64,000 nucleotides of DNA. It comes from Panax quinquefolius (lineage: Eukaryota > Streptophyta > Magnoliopsida > Apiales > Araliaceae). Position 1 is the first letter of the stretch. Every line of letters starts with the position of its first letter. The DNA lies in NCBI GenBank assembly GCA_020205615.1, contig CM035162.1, positions 35,614,479-35,678,478 on the forward strand, read 5' to 3'. This document shows positions 36,641 to 48,718 of this stretch, in pieces. The notes below the pieces were generated by a model. The model did not search any database and was not told the origin of the DNA. It saw nothing but the letters and a program-made list of their open reading frames with translations. Made by a program: the position numbers and the translations under genes.

Positions 36641-38487
36641 CAAGGTTTGTAATATTCAAGAACGCAATCAAATTGCAAAAAAAAGCGGAAACGTAAAAAT
36701 CGAGAGTTTAAAATTTTACAAACCATATACCCGGATCACCTTTATGCACAATTATTAATTAAACGAAAAAGATGAATAAGAAACATACCCTTGAAGATCC
36801 GAAGCTTCCTCAGTACAAGTTCACCTCCAATCTTTTCGCTCAACTTGAATCCACCGGGTTTGGTTCCTTCCTTTAATCAACGTTAGCCACCCAAGTGTTT
36901 GGCCTTTAGAGGTGATCCACCAAAAAAGAAGAAGGATTTAAGAAGATGGGTATTTGGCTAAACCCTAGTTTTTCTATCTCTATAGAAAGGGAGCGTACTC
37001 TCCAACCATTGAAATTATTACGTATTATTGATATCCGATATAAGACTCTCTTATAAAGATATCAAGTAACCCTATTAAAATAAGGTATTATTTAATTAAA
37101 CCCTTTTAATTAAAGGGGCTCCTCTAATCTTATTAGGGATAATTAATTAAACTCCTTTAACTAATTTTCCTTCCTAATCCAATTAGGAATAAATGAGAGT
37201 ACTTATATTAAATTAATTCCTAAACTCTTTAGAAATTAAAATAATAATAATAATTGTAATAATATTAATAAGACTCCTCTTATTAATTTATATTTAATAT
37301 TTCTAAAATATTAAATAATAATATTAAGCTATTTAATTTATTCTATCACCATAGATTAAATTAAATATACATAACATATTATTACGATTATGCCATTAAC
37401 TTCTTAAATAATTATTCTTCCTTTTATGGTGTGACCCTTTAGGTTCTCCATATTAAACCGGTTGTGAATAAATCAATTAGAACAATTTAATCTTATTTAA
37501 ATAAATAAATTAAACAATTAATTTATTTAAATAAATAATATTTATTCTACAATAGGATAAGCCTCCCAAATGATCAACGACGACTTTCCGTATAATATAG
37601 ATTTCAACATTAATCATAAAAGAACCTTTGAGTAAATAGTTACCGCATACAATTCAATCCTTCCACCATACAATGTCCCAATTAAATATAAGACATGGAA
37701 TTATCACAAGTCTTATTTTATTTAATTATATGTATTTCGATCCTTAAATGCACAACTCCAAATAATGCAAATTAGAAACTCCTTTCTAATTTCATTCTCA
37801 TGCTCAAGGACTACATCGGGTTGTCATTTATCGAATCACATAGACATTTCTCTTCTTTATTAGAAGTGGTAGATTCTTTATCGATCATATATTATCTCCA
37901 TGTACAACTTATTATACCCAAGCATACCCTTTGATATACCCTAAGGGTCTTAAGGAATAAGTCAAAGTATAACTCATCATACACAAGATACTATGATGAT
38001 CTCAAGTCCAAGGATCACTTGACTACTATCACTACAGAATTCCTATCGACAAGCAAGTAAAACTCCATTAGGTATTCCTTAGCGAGCCACGCTCATTGAA
38101 CTTATTCTCTAATAAGCACCTACATACTTGCTTTAGCGTCTCCACACAAATGATCATGAGATCAATCATCCTCATCCAATGAGCAAGCAACGATATGTAC
38201 CAATCTATCCGGATTCACTAATCCCCAATTTAGTAATCCAATGATTGGGAACTATTTTAGTTTTAAGCTTTCTAAGAATTTAGATCTCATTAGAATGATC
38301 ATCATCATTATTCTAAAAGCATTGCTTAAAACTATGGGTTTATCACATATTATAAAAACAAAGATCATGTAGATAATTAAAAGCCTTTAATAAATTAATA
38401 CTTTTATTAATAAATGAATAAGATTGTTAAAAAAGTATATGTTTTTATCATCAAACATGATCGGCTTGTGTGTGCATACTACTTTCA
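36641..38487 (-). repeat. 5' LTR of the minus-strand Copia element
   Basis: About 1.85 kb. The outer end TGAAAGTAGTATGCACAC (minus strand) is at 38487 and the inner end is beside the primer site. The segment is highly similar to the other three LTRs. Confidence 0.83.
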
Positions 38488-39292
38488 CCTGTAATGGACT
38501 TTAAAGGAAATGGGATGATCACCTACCATTAATAGAGTTCTATTACAACAACAATTATTTACCGCTAGTATAGGCATGCCGCCTTAACGTTATTATCAGA
38601 AAGTTCGAACTCCGCTTTCTCTATGAAGTTGGTGAAAGACAATTGCTTTAGGCTTATAATCAAATTGTGCAGCCACATACAAATAGTCAGAGTGATCCGA
38701 AACACGACTTGTGCGAACTCAAGATCGACCGAAGAAATACGCTAATCCACATCGTAAAAATATCGAGTTTGAATCGTAGTTATGTTTTCTTGAAGGTCTC
38801 TCCTGAAGGGAAGATCGTTTCGGAAAGAAAGGGAAATTGAGCCCAAGATTCATTGGACCCTTTAAGTAAAAATTGAGAAGAATCTGGAGAAGTCAAGACG
38901 TTTGAGGTAGCCTTACCTCCAAAGACTCGAGAATGTCCACAAATTCTTCCATGTTTGTTTCAGACACGACCCTACAAGGCCGATTACAAGCATGTAATTG
39001 AATATGAACCCCTACATTTTGAGAAAGACTTAACTTACGAAGAAATTCTCATCCAAATTGTCGATTTAAAAAGAACAAGTTCTCGAAATAAAGTTATACC
39101 TTCATAAGGTAATTTGGAAGAACCACAACGCAACGAAGATTACGTGGGAACTCAAGAGAATATGATGAAGAATTACCTCATTTATTTACTTAATTATGTA
39201 AAATCGATTCTGGGGATGTAATCTTTGTAAGGAGGAGAGAATGTAATGGCCTAATTTATTGAGTCGTGATTCTTCGGACATGAAATCCTTTT
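38488..39292 (+). pseudogene. Gypsy pol 3' end: integrase C-terminal region
   Basis: In changing frames, short matches to the end of a plant Gypsy polyprotein appear: an LPLIEFYYNN-like segment (about 38527), an RTPLSLYEVGE-like segment (about 38610), the GPF-type IGPF region (about 38855), and VIEYEPLHFEKDLTYEEI (about 38995-39050) followed by a WRNHN-type end. Integrase inserts the cDNA, and this tail aids target choice. Frames are broken by indels, and everything upstream in pol is missing at the Copia border. A non-coding stretch and the polypurine tract follow. Confidence 0.65.
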
Positions 39293-39304
39293 AAGGGGGG
39301 AAGA
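39293..39304 (+). promoter_or_regulatory. Polypurine tract of the Gypsy element
   Basis: AAGGGGGGAAGA lies directly before the 3' LTR, the place where plus-strand DNA synthesis would be primed. Confidence 0.75.
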
Positions 39305-42274
39305 TTTGACGAACGAGAATTTTGTAATTAATTTTAATATTTATTGAATTAAATAAATATTTTTCAATGATTTAATTATTAGATTAAATAATTAATGGAT
39401 TTATTGTGGTAGATTAATTTAATTATATGTGTTATATTTATTAAATTAATGTAGAGAGTTTTTATTATCAAAGTATGTGATTATGTGAGCTTATTGTATT
39501 AAAAGAAATATTTAATAAGCATATTGGTATTTTAATTAATTTAATTATTAATTAGAGAATTAATAATTTGACATTATTTATTAATGAGAAAATTATTTAT
39601 GTGACTCGTAAATTTATGAGAAATTATTATATTTTATTTAAAATATATTAAATAAAATATTGGATTTATTTTATCGAGTGTGACATTTTTAAACTATATG
39701 ATAAAGCTTTATTAAATTAAATGACTTTGAATCAATTAAGGGTTGTCAAACAAGGCCCTAGTAGTGGTTGGATGCGCTTACCCATGTTCGGTTAATCGAC
39801 CATTACACCAAGATCGCTTCTCTTCTCCTCTACGTTATATTACGCCTTCTTTTTATTATTATTATTCTAAGTCCGGAAAAGGTAGAAGCGAGAGAGAGTT
39901 TGAGAACTTTGAGAGAGATTGCGAATCTTGTGATTAAAGGTGAAGAAGTGTGAGAAATTGGGAATTGTTGTCACCTCCTGTAATCTAAGCAGTAGTATTC
40001 AAGGGTAATCCTTCTTCCCAAATTTTAAAGTTACGCTATTTAGTTTTTATAAAAATGGCTTTCATATATTTTGTAAAATCTCTCGTAATTGAAAAAGGGT
40101 TTGATTATGAGTTTATATATGGGTTAAGATATATCAAATCATATTTGATTATATATATATTATGTGAATTATCATGTCATCGTTTATAATACTATGAATT
40201 GCTATTTCAAAATTTACAGAGTTTGGGTTTTGGCCATATGGCCTTATACGTGATATTTCATGTATTGAACGTATATTATCCCTAAATTATACATTCGTAT
40301 GTTGTTATGCATGTTGATACGAAGAGACCAAAGTTTAAATAAACGGATTCGGTGTTATAACGAATCCGTAGTGACAATTTTCATTTTTTTTATTTTCAAA
40401 ACCTTCAAGAACATCAAGAATAGTGGAAGTAAATGTGTTGATTTTGCAAATTATGTGTTATAAATTGTTAAAAATCATGCTAGATGGGTTAAGTAATGAT
40501 TATATATATATATATATATATTACAATGATTGGGTAAGTCTAAATTCGTGTAAAAATAACTAATTGGAAGTTATGGCCATATTCATGTATAATTTTACGT
40601 GTGATTGATTTTTGGCCTAATTTGGCCTTGTTATGTTCATGAATCGTAATGCAGAATCCTGATGTAATGAGCGCAAAAAATGAGCTAATAAACTAAAACT
40701 CTGAAAATTATTATTAAAAAAATATAAAATAAATAAATAAATAAACTACATTACCCCATGAAAATTATTATTAAAAAAAAAAATAAATTAAATAAATAAA
40801 TAAATAAATAAATATTCGATGAAAATTATTATTAAAATATTTATAAAATAAATTAAATATTTTAATTGAGATATTTATGGAATAAAATAAATATTCGATG
40901 AAAATTATTATTAAAATATTTATAAAATAAATTAAATATTTTAATTGAGATATTTATGGAATAAAATAAATATTCGATGAAAATTATTATTAAAATATTT
41001 ATAAAATAAAGTAAATATTTTAATTGAGATGTTTATGGAATAAAATAAATATTCGATGGAAATTATTATGAAATAATTTATTCGAGTGTAATAATAAGAA
41101 GAGAATGAAAATATTCTAATTTAATTAAGTAATTAAATTAGAAGGGGTAATGATTTGTTAAATAAAGTAGAGTTTATATTAAATAATTAAGTAAAAATGT
41201 AACTAATGTGTCGTAGAGTTTATGTGTGTAGGATTTGTGGTGAAACTAAGTAGTAATCGTTTAGCTTCGCGACGAGGCAAGTTTCCTAACCCTACTTGTC
41301 ATTATTATTGTTCAAGTTTATTAATTACCTCGAGTAAATTATCATTATTATTATTCATGTTCAAATGTTATATTAAAGATTGATTATCTTTTCAAAGCAT
41401 GATTCAGCTTATACAATAATTGTCCTATTGTATACTTCCCGAGATTATTATTCAATTTGAATATCATTATTATTGAACCTTATTGCACTAGCGAACCCTT
41501 ATCGATTCGACTAGTCCATAGTTGATAAAATTCTAAATTTCCTAACCTCGATGAATTGTCCAAACCAAACTTCCTTTGGTGCGACTCGAATGTCAAATCG
41601 AGATGAACAACCCCGCAAAGGGATTTACTTATCGCTAATAAGCGTTAAGATATTGTGCATGATGATTGTATTAAGGGTGATCCCCTAAGTACGCAGTAGA
41701 AAGGTCCATAGTCTTATGATCGTTAAAGGTTTTAAATATAACCCTTGATAACCTAGGACATAGTTCAAGGTCTTATGACCCTCAGAATTCTTTTGTTTCT
41801 TGTTATTCATTCTTGATTCAAAATTTGAGCTTTTATTCGATGTCTTTGATTTACTCGCATGTTATTATACTTGTTATTTCATTATTATACTTGTGGGCAT
41901 TAGTGCTCACTCTTGCTTAATAATAACATTGCGCTTAAGAACGAAAGAGTCGATTTAACCTTCCACTAGTAAAGGCAAGGGCAAAGTTAGCAAGTGTTGA
42001 AGACTTGTTATTTTATTTGATGATGTATTTAGGTTAGACTTAAGTTAATGATGTTGTTTAAGACTAATTATTTATGATTCCACACAGATGTTTAAGGTTA
42101 GAGTAACCTGGGATTGTATTTATTATGTGTTGATGTAACCCCATAAGGGGAGATTTATTATTATTTCTATCCATTGCATGGTTTGCATTTATTATGGGTA
42201 GATAGATAGATGATATTTATACAGTGAACACCAAATCCCGTGGAATTAAAGTACCCAGATTTGGGGGTGTCACA
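39305..42274 (+). repeat. 3' LTR of the Gypsy element
   Basis: About 2.97 kb. It begins TTTGACGAACGAG, with a worn terminus against TGTGACG in the 5' LTR, and ends TTGGGGGTGTCACA next to GTATG. It carries three full units of the 79-bp repeat (40810-41046) instead of four, a longer simple ATAAATAA stretch before them, and a duplicated segment near 41700-41780. Confidence 0.87.
40810..41090 (+). repeat. 79-bp tandem repeat in the 3' LTR
   Basis: Units start at 40810, 40889 and 40968, with a partial one from 41047, in the same phase as the 5' LTR array. Confidence 0.85.
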
Positions 42275-42477
42275 GTATGCATGTTTAGTTATTAAATCTT
42301 TAGACCATTTGTATGCGGTTATTATACATGTTTGGTTACCTTAATACGCATGTTTAGTTACTAAATGTAATATGCAAGTTGTATACCATTAACCACATGA
42401 ACGGTTACCGATTACTAGTGATTTGGATACAGTATACCACTTGTAATTCTAATGATAGTGCGGATGTTTTATATCAG

Positions 42478-43268
42478 GTTCCGTCACAGCCCTTGAGTTG
42501 GAAACAAATAGTCGTTTCAAGTATCTATTCTTTGCCATTGGAGCATCCATTCAAGTATGGCACCATTGTTTTCCAATCATTGTAATCGATGGCACATTCA
42601 TACAATCAACTTACGGGGGGACATTACTGATAGCAAGCACACAAGATGCAAACCGAAACATTATTCCGATTACTTTTTCAGTTGTTGATAGCGAAAATGA
42701 ATTGTCTTGGAAATGGTTTTTTGTAAATTTGAGAATTGCTTGTGGAGTTAGGGAAGGTCAATGTATTGTTTCAGACAGACATGAAGCCATTATACAAGGA
42801 CTGAATTGTGTGTTTCCGGATATCATGCATGGTTCCTGCACATATCATATAATTGAAAAATATAAAAATAGATTCAAAAGAAAGGAGAAGAAGTTAAACA
42901 GGGCTTCTGGCGGGGGTTTGTAGAGCTTACACTGTTGAATAATTCAACAAACACATGGCTGAACTTGATGGCATTGATCCTCGAATAAGGACATATCTGG
43001 AGGAAGAGGTCAAGTTGGATAGGTGCACCAGGCTCCATGGGACTGTAAGCAGGTACTCAACAATGACTTCAAACACCGCCGAATCTATTAACAATGCAAT
43101 CAAGTTTATCAGGGATCTTCCAGTTGCGACAATGATTGAATGCCTACGTTGTTTGGTTCAAAGATGGTATTTCACAAACAAACAAGCAGCCATATCAACA
43201 TTCACAACACTTTCCACACAGCTGAGAGAAAGTTGGAATCTAATATCTTTAAATCAAAGATACTTAAG
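42478..43268 (+). pseudogene. MULE transposase exon 3, copy B (catalytic domain)
   Basis: The exon follows ATATCAG and ends AAG before GTAATTAAT, exactly as in copy A. It encodes FKYLFFAIGAS, IDGTFIQSTYGG, VVDSENELSWKWFF, VSDRHEAIIQG and MHGSCTYHI. The frame holds to about 42920, where a stop falls in the zone that is also broken in copy A. It resumes in another frame at 42955 for IDPRIRTYLEEEVK, TSNTAESINNAIKFIRDLP and CLVQRWYFTNKQA. Exon 2 of the same gene lies 29 kb upstream because the Gypsy element fills the intron. The shared break in copies A and B could be ancestral decay. Confidence 0.87.
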
Positions 43269-44240
43269 GTAATTAATACTCAATTTAAATTATTGCATCC
43301 TAATTTGCATTTGCAATCTACTGACTATTACTAACTTGGTTACTTACTAATGCTAACTTAGTTACTGTGCAACATTATATTGGTTACTGACTATTGCTGA
43401 ATTGGTTATTGTGTAACCATATAATGGTTGTTGGCTATTGTAGAGTTGGTTACTGTGTAACATTATACTGACTAACAGTAACTTGGTTACTGGATAAAAT
43501 TATAATCTTTATTGGTTACAGACTAATGCTAACTTACTTAATGTGCAACATTATATTGGTTACTGACTACTACTGAATTGCTTACTGTGTAATTATATAC
43601 TGGTTACTATATAATGCTTATTTGGTTACTATGTAACATTATATTGGTTACTAATCAATACTGACTTAGTTACTATATAACATTATAATGTTACTAAGAT
43701 TTATGATTGTTTCTTTTATATTGGTGGTTACTTATTGACTAATATTGTGTACTAGTTAATTGGTTACTGTATATTTGGGATGCAACTCTTAATCATATAA
43801 TGGTTACTGACTATTGCTGACTTGGTTACTGTGTAACCATATAATGGTCACGGGTATTCGAGTTGATTCTTGTGTAACATTACATAATCCGACTCTGATA
43901 ATTTGGTTCTTGGATAAAATTATAATCTTTATTGCATAATATTACTGACTAATACTGACTTGGTTACATACTATTGCTGACTTACTTAATGTGCAACATT
44001 ATATTGGTTACTGACTACTACTTCATTGCTTACTGTGTAATTATATAATGGTTACTGTATAATGCTTATTTGGTTATTGTGTAACATTATACTGGTTACT
44101 GATCAATACCGACTTAGTTACTATGTAACATTATAATGTTACTGAGATTTATAATTGTTTCTTTTATATTGGTGGTTACTTGTTGACTAACATTGTGTAC
44201 TAGTTAATTGGTTACTTAATATTTGGTATGCAACTGTTAA
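43269..44240 (+). repeat. Intron minisatellite, transposase intron 3 of copy B
   Basis: GGTTACTG units in sense orientation, with a higher-order block of roughly 400 bp present twice (about 43375-43790 and 43790-44235; for example GATTTATGATTGTTTCTTTTA against GATTTATAATTGTTTCTTTTA). Confidence 0.8.
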
Positions 44241-44267
44241 TCTGATTGTATACATTGGGTGTAATAG

Positions 44268-44716
44268 GCTGAGACATCAAACTTAGTGATTTTCACTTGC
44301 TTTATTTATGTCTCTAAACAATATATTGTGGACATCAAACAAAAAGACATGCACATGCCGTAAATTTCAAGACCATGAGATGCCTTGCATCAAGACGTCA
44401 ACAATTGTTATGAGAAGAGAAATTTGAGTCATATGATTTTTGCTCAAAAAATTACACTAAAGCAACTTTGGTCAAGACATATTCTACTTCCATCATGCCA
44501 TTAGATGACAAAAAGAAAACGGATGTATCGGAAGAAGTAAAAACATATGTATAAAACCACCCAACACAAGAAGACCGGGAAAGACCAAAAAAGGGAGGTA
44601 CAAACACGGATCTCAAATCAAAATTCAAAACAAATGCAAGAAAAAGCAAGAAAAAGGACACAACAGAAAACATGCAGAATCCCCTAAGCTTTAAGACCAC
44701 TAAAAAGGGTCTGATA
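44268..44716 (+). pseudogene. MULE transposase last exon, copy B (SWIM and knuckle), frameshifted
   Basis: Counterpart of 9201-9647. The start GAGACATCAAACTTAGTGAT and the end AAAAAGGGTCTGA are conserved, but several small indels break the frame (near 44300, 44340, 44395, 44545 and 44575). The first knuckle cysteines are replaced by Lys codons. No functional SWIM finger can be made from this copy. Confidence 0.8.
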
Positions 44717-44879
44717 TAGTGCAGTTAAATTAAAAGTATAAATACATGAATGTATTATTGTTTACTTTGAGTAACCATTGAACGATTGGTTTGTAAAATT
44801 TTGATTGTGTATAGTAAACAAAATTGTTATTCATTTATATATTGATTTCGATTTCAATGAAACATTAACAATAACAAAG

Positions 44880-45690
44880 AATCAAATAAATACATAACAA
44901 GAACCTATAATAGTTTTTAATGGTAACCACATAATTACATAACAGTAACCATAACAGTTACCACCTAATAACATAACAGTAACCATACCAGTTTTTAACC
45001 AAATAATTACATAACAGTAACCATAACAATGTTTAATGGTACCCAAATAATTACATAACAGTAACCATCATAGTAACCACCTAATTTCATAACAGTAACA
45101 ATACCATTTTATAATGGTAACCACAACATAAACAACTTGTATATCCAGCAACATATAATTAAAAGGGTATTGAAGTTTATGAAACCCATGTATACTCATA
45201 CATGTACACTTAACATATGACATATGTGCTGATACAATATTGTAACTCTCTGGTTACTATCAAATCATTATCTGGTTACCTATTCATACATGATTGGTTA
45301 CCAACTGTATTTTACAAAATTATAATTGGTTACCATTTTATACATGACAGTAACCATAACAGTAACCATACCATTTTTTAATGTAAACCAAATAATTACA
45401 TAACAGTAACCATAACAATGTTTAATGGTACCCAAATAATTACATAACAGTAACCATCACAATAATCACCTAATTTCATAACAGTAACCATACCAGTTTA
45501 TAATGGTAACCAGAACATAAACAACATGTATATCTAGCAACCTGTAATTAAAAGGGTATTGAAGTTTATGAAACCCATGTATACATAACACATGTACACT
45601 TAACATATGATATATGTCCTGATACAATCTTGTAACTCTTTGGTTACTATCAAATCATTATCTGGTTACCCCTTTATACATGATTGGTTA
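44880..45690. repeat. Repeats between the convergent genes of copy B
   Basis: ACATAACAGTAACCATAACA words recur. A larger duplication is visible (about 44930-45310 and 45345-45690, both running from the AACAGTAACCATAACA words to CATGATTGGTTACCAACTGTAT). The segment separates the transposase stop (44716) from the ULP1 stop (45971) and contains no gene. Confidence 0.75.
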
Positions 45691-45970
45691 CCAACTGTAT
45701 ATTTCAAAAAAATTCGACAAACACAACTTAAAAAGAAACAAAATACCAACCAACAAACAATATCTCTTTCATTAATGCTAATATAATCAAATAAGTAATC
45801 CCATCTACATAAGATCCAATGAACATCAAAAAATCATAAATCATACACAAATGTTGTGTATAACACCAAAACTTAAAAAAAAATACACAACAAAATTAAT
45901 AAAGACAAAACAACAAAATCCGAACTAATCAAAATCTGGAAAAAAATCTTCCCGAAATTATCTATCAGTA

Positions 45971-46945
45971 TTATAGCCCTCTAACCGCTTGCTCCTTGCA
46001 TGCATATATATAGGTTTCAGGCATAACTTTTTCCGACATCTTTAGAATGGGGAAAGGAATAGGAATCTGATCAAACTTCTGATGAATGACGTGCTCAGCA
46101 AAACAAATTATGAACATCCCACAATCACTGTAACAACAAACAACATATAACAAAAATCAAAAATAAAATCAACCTATATGTAATAATTAAAAAAATGTAC
46201 ACAATTTAACCCTTACCCCTCTACTTGTTCAGGAACTGTCTCAGCAAATTCCAACTCAATTATATCGTCTTCGTCCTTGTTGCGATACGGGTCACTGCTG
46301 AAGTCAATGTCTGATGTTTGTGATGTACGGCTCACAAACATCAGATATTTTAGTTTGCATGGATTTCCTTTTTGGTTGTAGAGAATTGTAAACAGTTAGA
46401 CACCTACGATTCACATCAAAAGTCAACAACAACCAATGGTCCGGTGATGACATATGAATTGGGAACAACACATAGTCAACGTTCCTCCATGGTGTGTTGA
46501 CATCCATAAACAGCCCATGTATGTATTCAGCAACATCACCCTCCCCAGACAGAACAATTTTGTCACAATTTTTTTTTTGTATACTCCTCGAAAAGAGCAG
46601 TGATTTTGCTGTGAAACCAATAATCCATGGTCGTTACCCTTATAGGAACACTTTCAGAATGTCTTGCCATTTTACAGAAATAATACAACGCAACATTGAT
46701 GTGCTGAGCCAAAAAAAAATTAATAGGATATTAACAGTTGTTGGAAAATGCAAGTATGTGATGAATGTAACTAAATAATGTAAACATAACTACAAAAACA
46801 TAATTTTTAAAAAATACTCACATCGTCGTCTAACCACTGCCCAGGCGTCTTTAATTTATAGAACCACATCTTCGATGATATTGCAATGGATCCAAATACA
46901 AAAGAAGGCATGATAATATCGTTCTTTCCAGGAAATTTGTCCGTC
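45971..46945 (-). pseudogene. ULP1 peptidase domain (C48) exons
   Basis: Three exons form the domain. Exon 46822-46945 has KTPGQWLDDDV, which matches the WL.D substrate-binding start of ULP1 enzymes. Exon 46219-46703 carries INVALYYFCK, then PDHWLLLTFDVNRR with the catalytic-type His (codon 46436-46438), and VYNSLQ, where the position normally held by Asp (YDS) is Asn (codon 46385-46387). Exon 45971-46127 starts at DCGMFIICFAEHV, with the nucleophile-type Cys at 46121-46123, and ends at TAA (45971-45973). The Gln before the DCG motif, usually the oxyanion-hole residue, is seen as PEQVEGDCG across the splice. A frame slip occurs in a T run near 46565. Confidence 0.8.
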
Positions 46946-47079
46946 CTTCAATATAATAACATAATATTAGTATACACACTAACATTAACAATTACCGTAT
47001 TAATATACACACTACTACAAATCAAACTTGCACGTTCTATAATTAACATACTAATCAACCAACTTAATTTTAAATAAAG

Positions 47080-47560
47080 ACTCGCTAACCAACAAATATT
47101 AAAATTATAACCATAATCAAATAGTAACTAATACATAACTAATAGGTAACCAAAACATAAACTAATATTAACCGTAATATAAAGTAATAGTAACCATAAC
47201 ATTTATTTAATAAGAACCACACCATTTATTTAATATTAACATTTATTTAATATTTAATATTATAAGATAACCAAAACAACATTAGTCAAGAACCAATTAA
47301 GCATTATACAAGAATTGAATGTAATGTTACACAGTAACCAATACAACATTCGACAGTAACCAATACATCATTAGACAGTAACCAAAATCAACTAAACTAA
47401 TCAACAACTTAATTTTAAACATTAATCTGGTAACCAAACCATAATCACATAGTAACCGAAACATAACTACTAGGTAACCAAAACATAATCTAATAGTAAC
47501 CAGAATATAAAATAATAGTAACCATAACATTTATTTAATATTAACCATATGTTACTACAA
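47080..47560 (-). repeat. Intron minisatellite in the ULP1 gene
   Basis: CAGTAACCAA and TAGTAACCAAAACATAA units on the plus strand, thus GGTTACTG in gene sense. Some units read CAAGAACC instead of CAGTAACC. Confidence 0.75.
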
Positions 47561-47619
47561 TAATACAAACTTATTTGTTTCATAAAAAACTATAGCATTG
47601 TTAACAACAAAAAATAAAC

Positions 47620-48294
47620 CTTTTTCTGTTGTTTATTCCAATTTTGAACAATTCTTCAAACAATGCCTCTTCAAATTTTGAGGGCATCTCCATGCATGAT
47701 TTGGGGAATGAACTTAAACATGCAAGTGTTTGACTAGCAGCACCCACTACAGTAGATGATGAACCAGGCGATCCGAACGCTACTGTATATGGAGACCGTA
47801 AAATGGCACTCTTTGCAGGTTCACGTATAGGTCTACCACCGGCTTTGTGGACACTCTTCTCCAACTCATCACACTTAGCTATATCCTGTGTGGTGATAAC
47901 CATAAAATCAAGAGCATACCTGCTTGCTGCCTCACCTTTCTTCCCCTTTTTCAATTGACATAAAAAGGCAATATATACGATTAGTAACCTAAATAACATA
48001 AACTAGTAACCAACTGATTGTACAACAGCCAACAAACTAAAATGAACATGTTATATTAGTAATCTGAATAACATAAACTAGTAACCAAATCATAATATAA
48101 TAGTAGCCAAATCACAATATAATGGTAACCAAAACACAATATCATAGTAACCAATTCACAATATAATGGTAACCAAAACATAAATAACATTTAAAAAAAT
48201 GATGGTACATAATTATAACACTAACCTTATCAGCATCATACACAACAATCTCTTTCCCAGTACATTGGCTTAATATGTCAAAAGACGGCATGTC
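47620..48294 (-). pseudogene. ULP1 gene linker exons
   Basis: Exon about 47620-47950 encodes a basic, Ser-rich stretch with ASRYALDFMVITTQDIAKC and a CMEMPSKFEEALFEELFK segment. It ends at a donor GTTTATT and joins in frame to the peptidase exon beginning TDKFPG. Exon 48227-48294 encodes MPSFDILSQCTGKEIVVYDADK before GTTAGT. Between them (about 47990-48190) lie minisatellite units. No domain is recognised in these exons; they probably link DUF1985 to the peptidase. Confidence 0.55.
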
Positions 48295-48718
48295 TTATTA
48301 TTGTCAATATGCGCAAAATAAAGAACCATTTAATAATTAAAACAAAAGACATATGTCACATAACAAAACAAACAAATATGTCTAACCTTGACATCTTCTT
48401 CATCATCATTATTTTTTTTTTCATCGGGTTCTTCAACCATAACAGCACGTTCAACTTAATTAGTCATCTCAATTACATTTACATCATTCTTCTCCAAGAA
48501 TATTGACACATCATCACCAACTTCATTACCCAATTCAATTTCATTTCGACCCTTCTTCTCAACTTCATCCAACACATCATCACCATCATTATTCTTATTC
48601 ACTTTTGAACCATAATTAACATCCTCATCAACATGGACCTCCTCCACCATGACATCAGCATCCTCATCAGCAGCGTCATCAGCAGCAGCATCATCAGCTT
48701 CATCACCTTCACCGCCTT

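Larger units (their letters stand above)
29450..38487 (-). mobile_element. Ty1/Copia retrotransposon, minus orientation (same family)
   Basis: This is an inverted copy of the family at 18565-27861. The LTRs are at about 29450-31288 and 36641-38487, both ending in GCATACTACTTTCA on the plus strand. The polypurine tract lies at 31289-31302 and the primer-binding site at 36628-36640. The interior (31289-36640) mirrors the plus copy: reduced pol, gag with a decayed knuckle, hairpin repeats and AT-rich leader. The right flank is Gypsy integrase; the left flank is the viral fragment, and that LTR edge is worn, so its exact base is uncertain. No target duplication was found. Confidence 0.83.
13332..42274 (+). 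mobile_element. Ty3/Gypsy LTR retrotransposon, with nested Copia elements and viral fragment
   Basis: Two long LTRs (13332-16255 and 39305-42274) enclose a primer-binding-like site, gag, the end of pol and a polypurine tract, flanked by the perfect duplication GTATG. The element is in intron 2 of the copy B transposase, in the same orientation. Protease, reverse transcriptase, RNase H and most of integrase are absent. Their place (18565-38487) is taken by two opposed Copia elements and an endogenous viral fragment. Long LTRs and an integrase followed by a C-terminal extension fit a chromovirus of the Tekay/Del kind, but the diagnostic RT is missing, so the clade is an inference. Confidence 0.88.
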
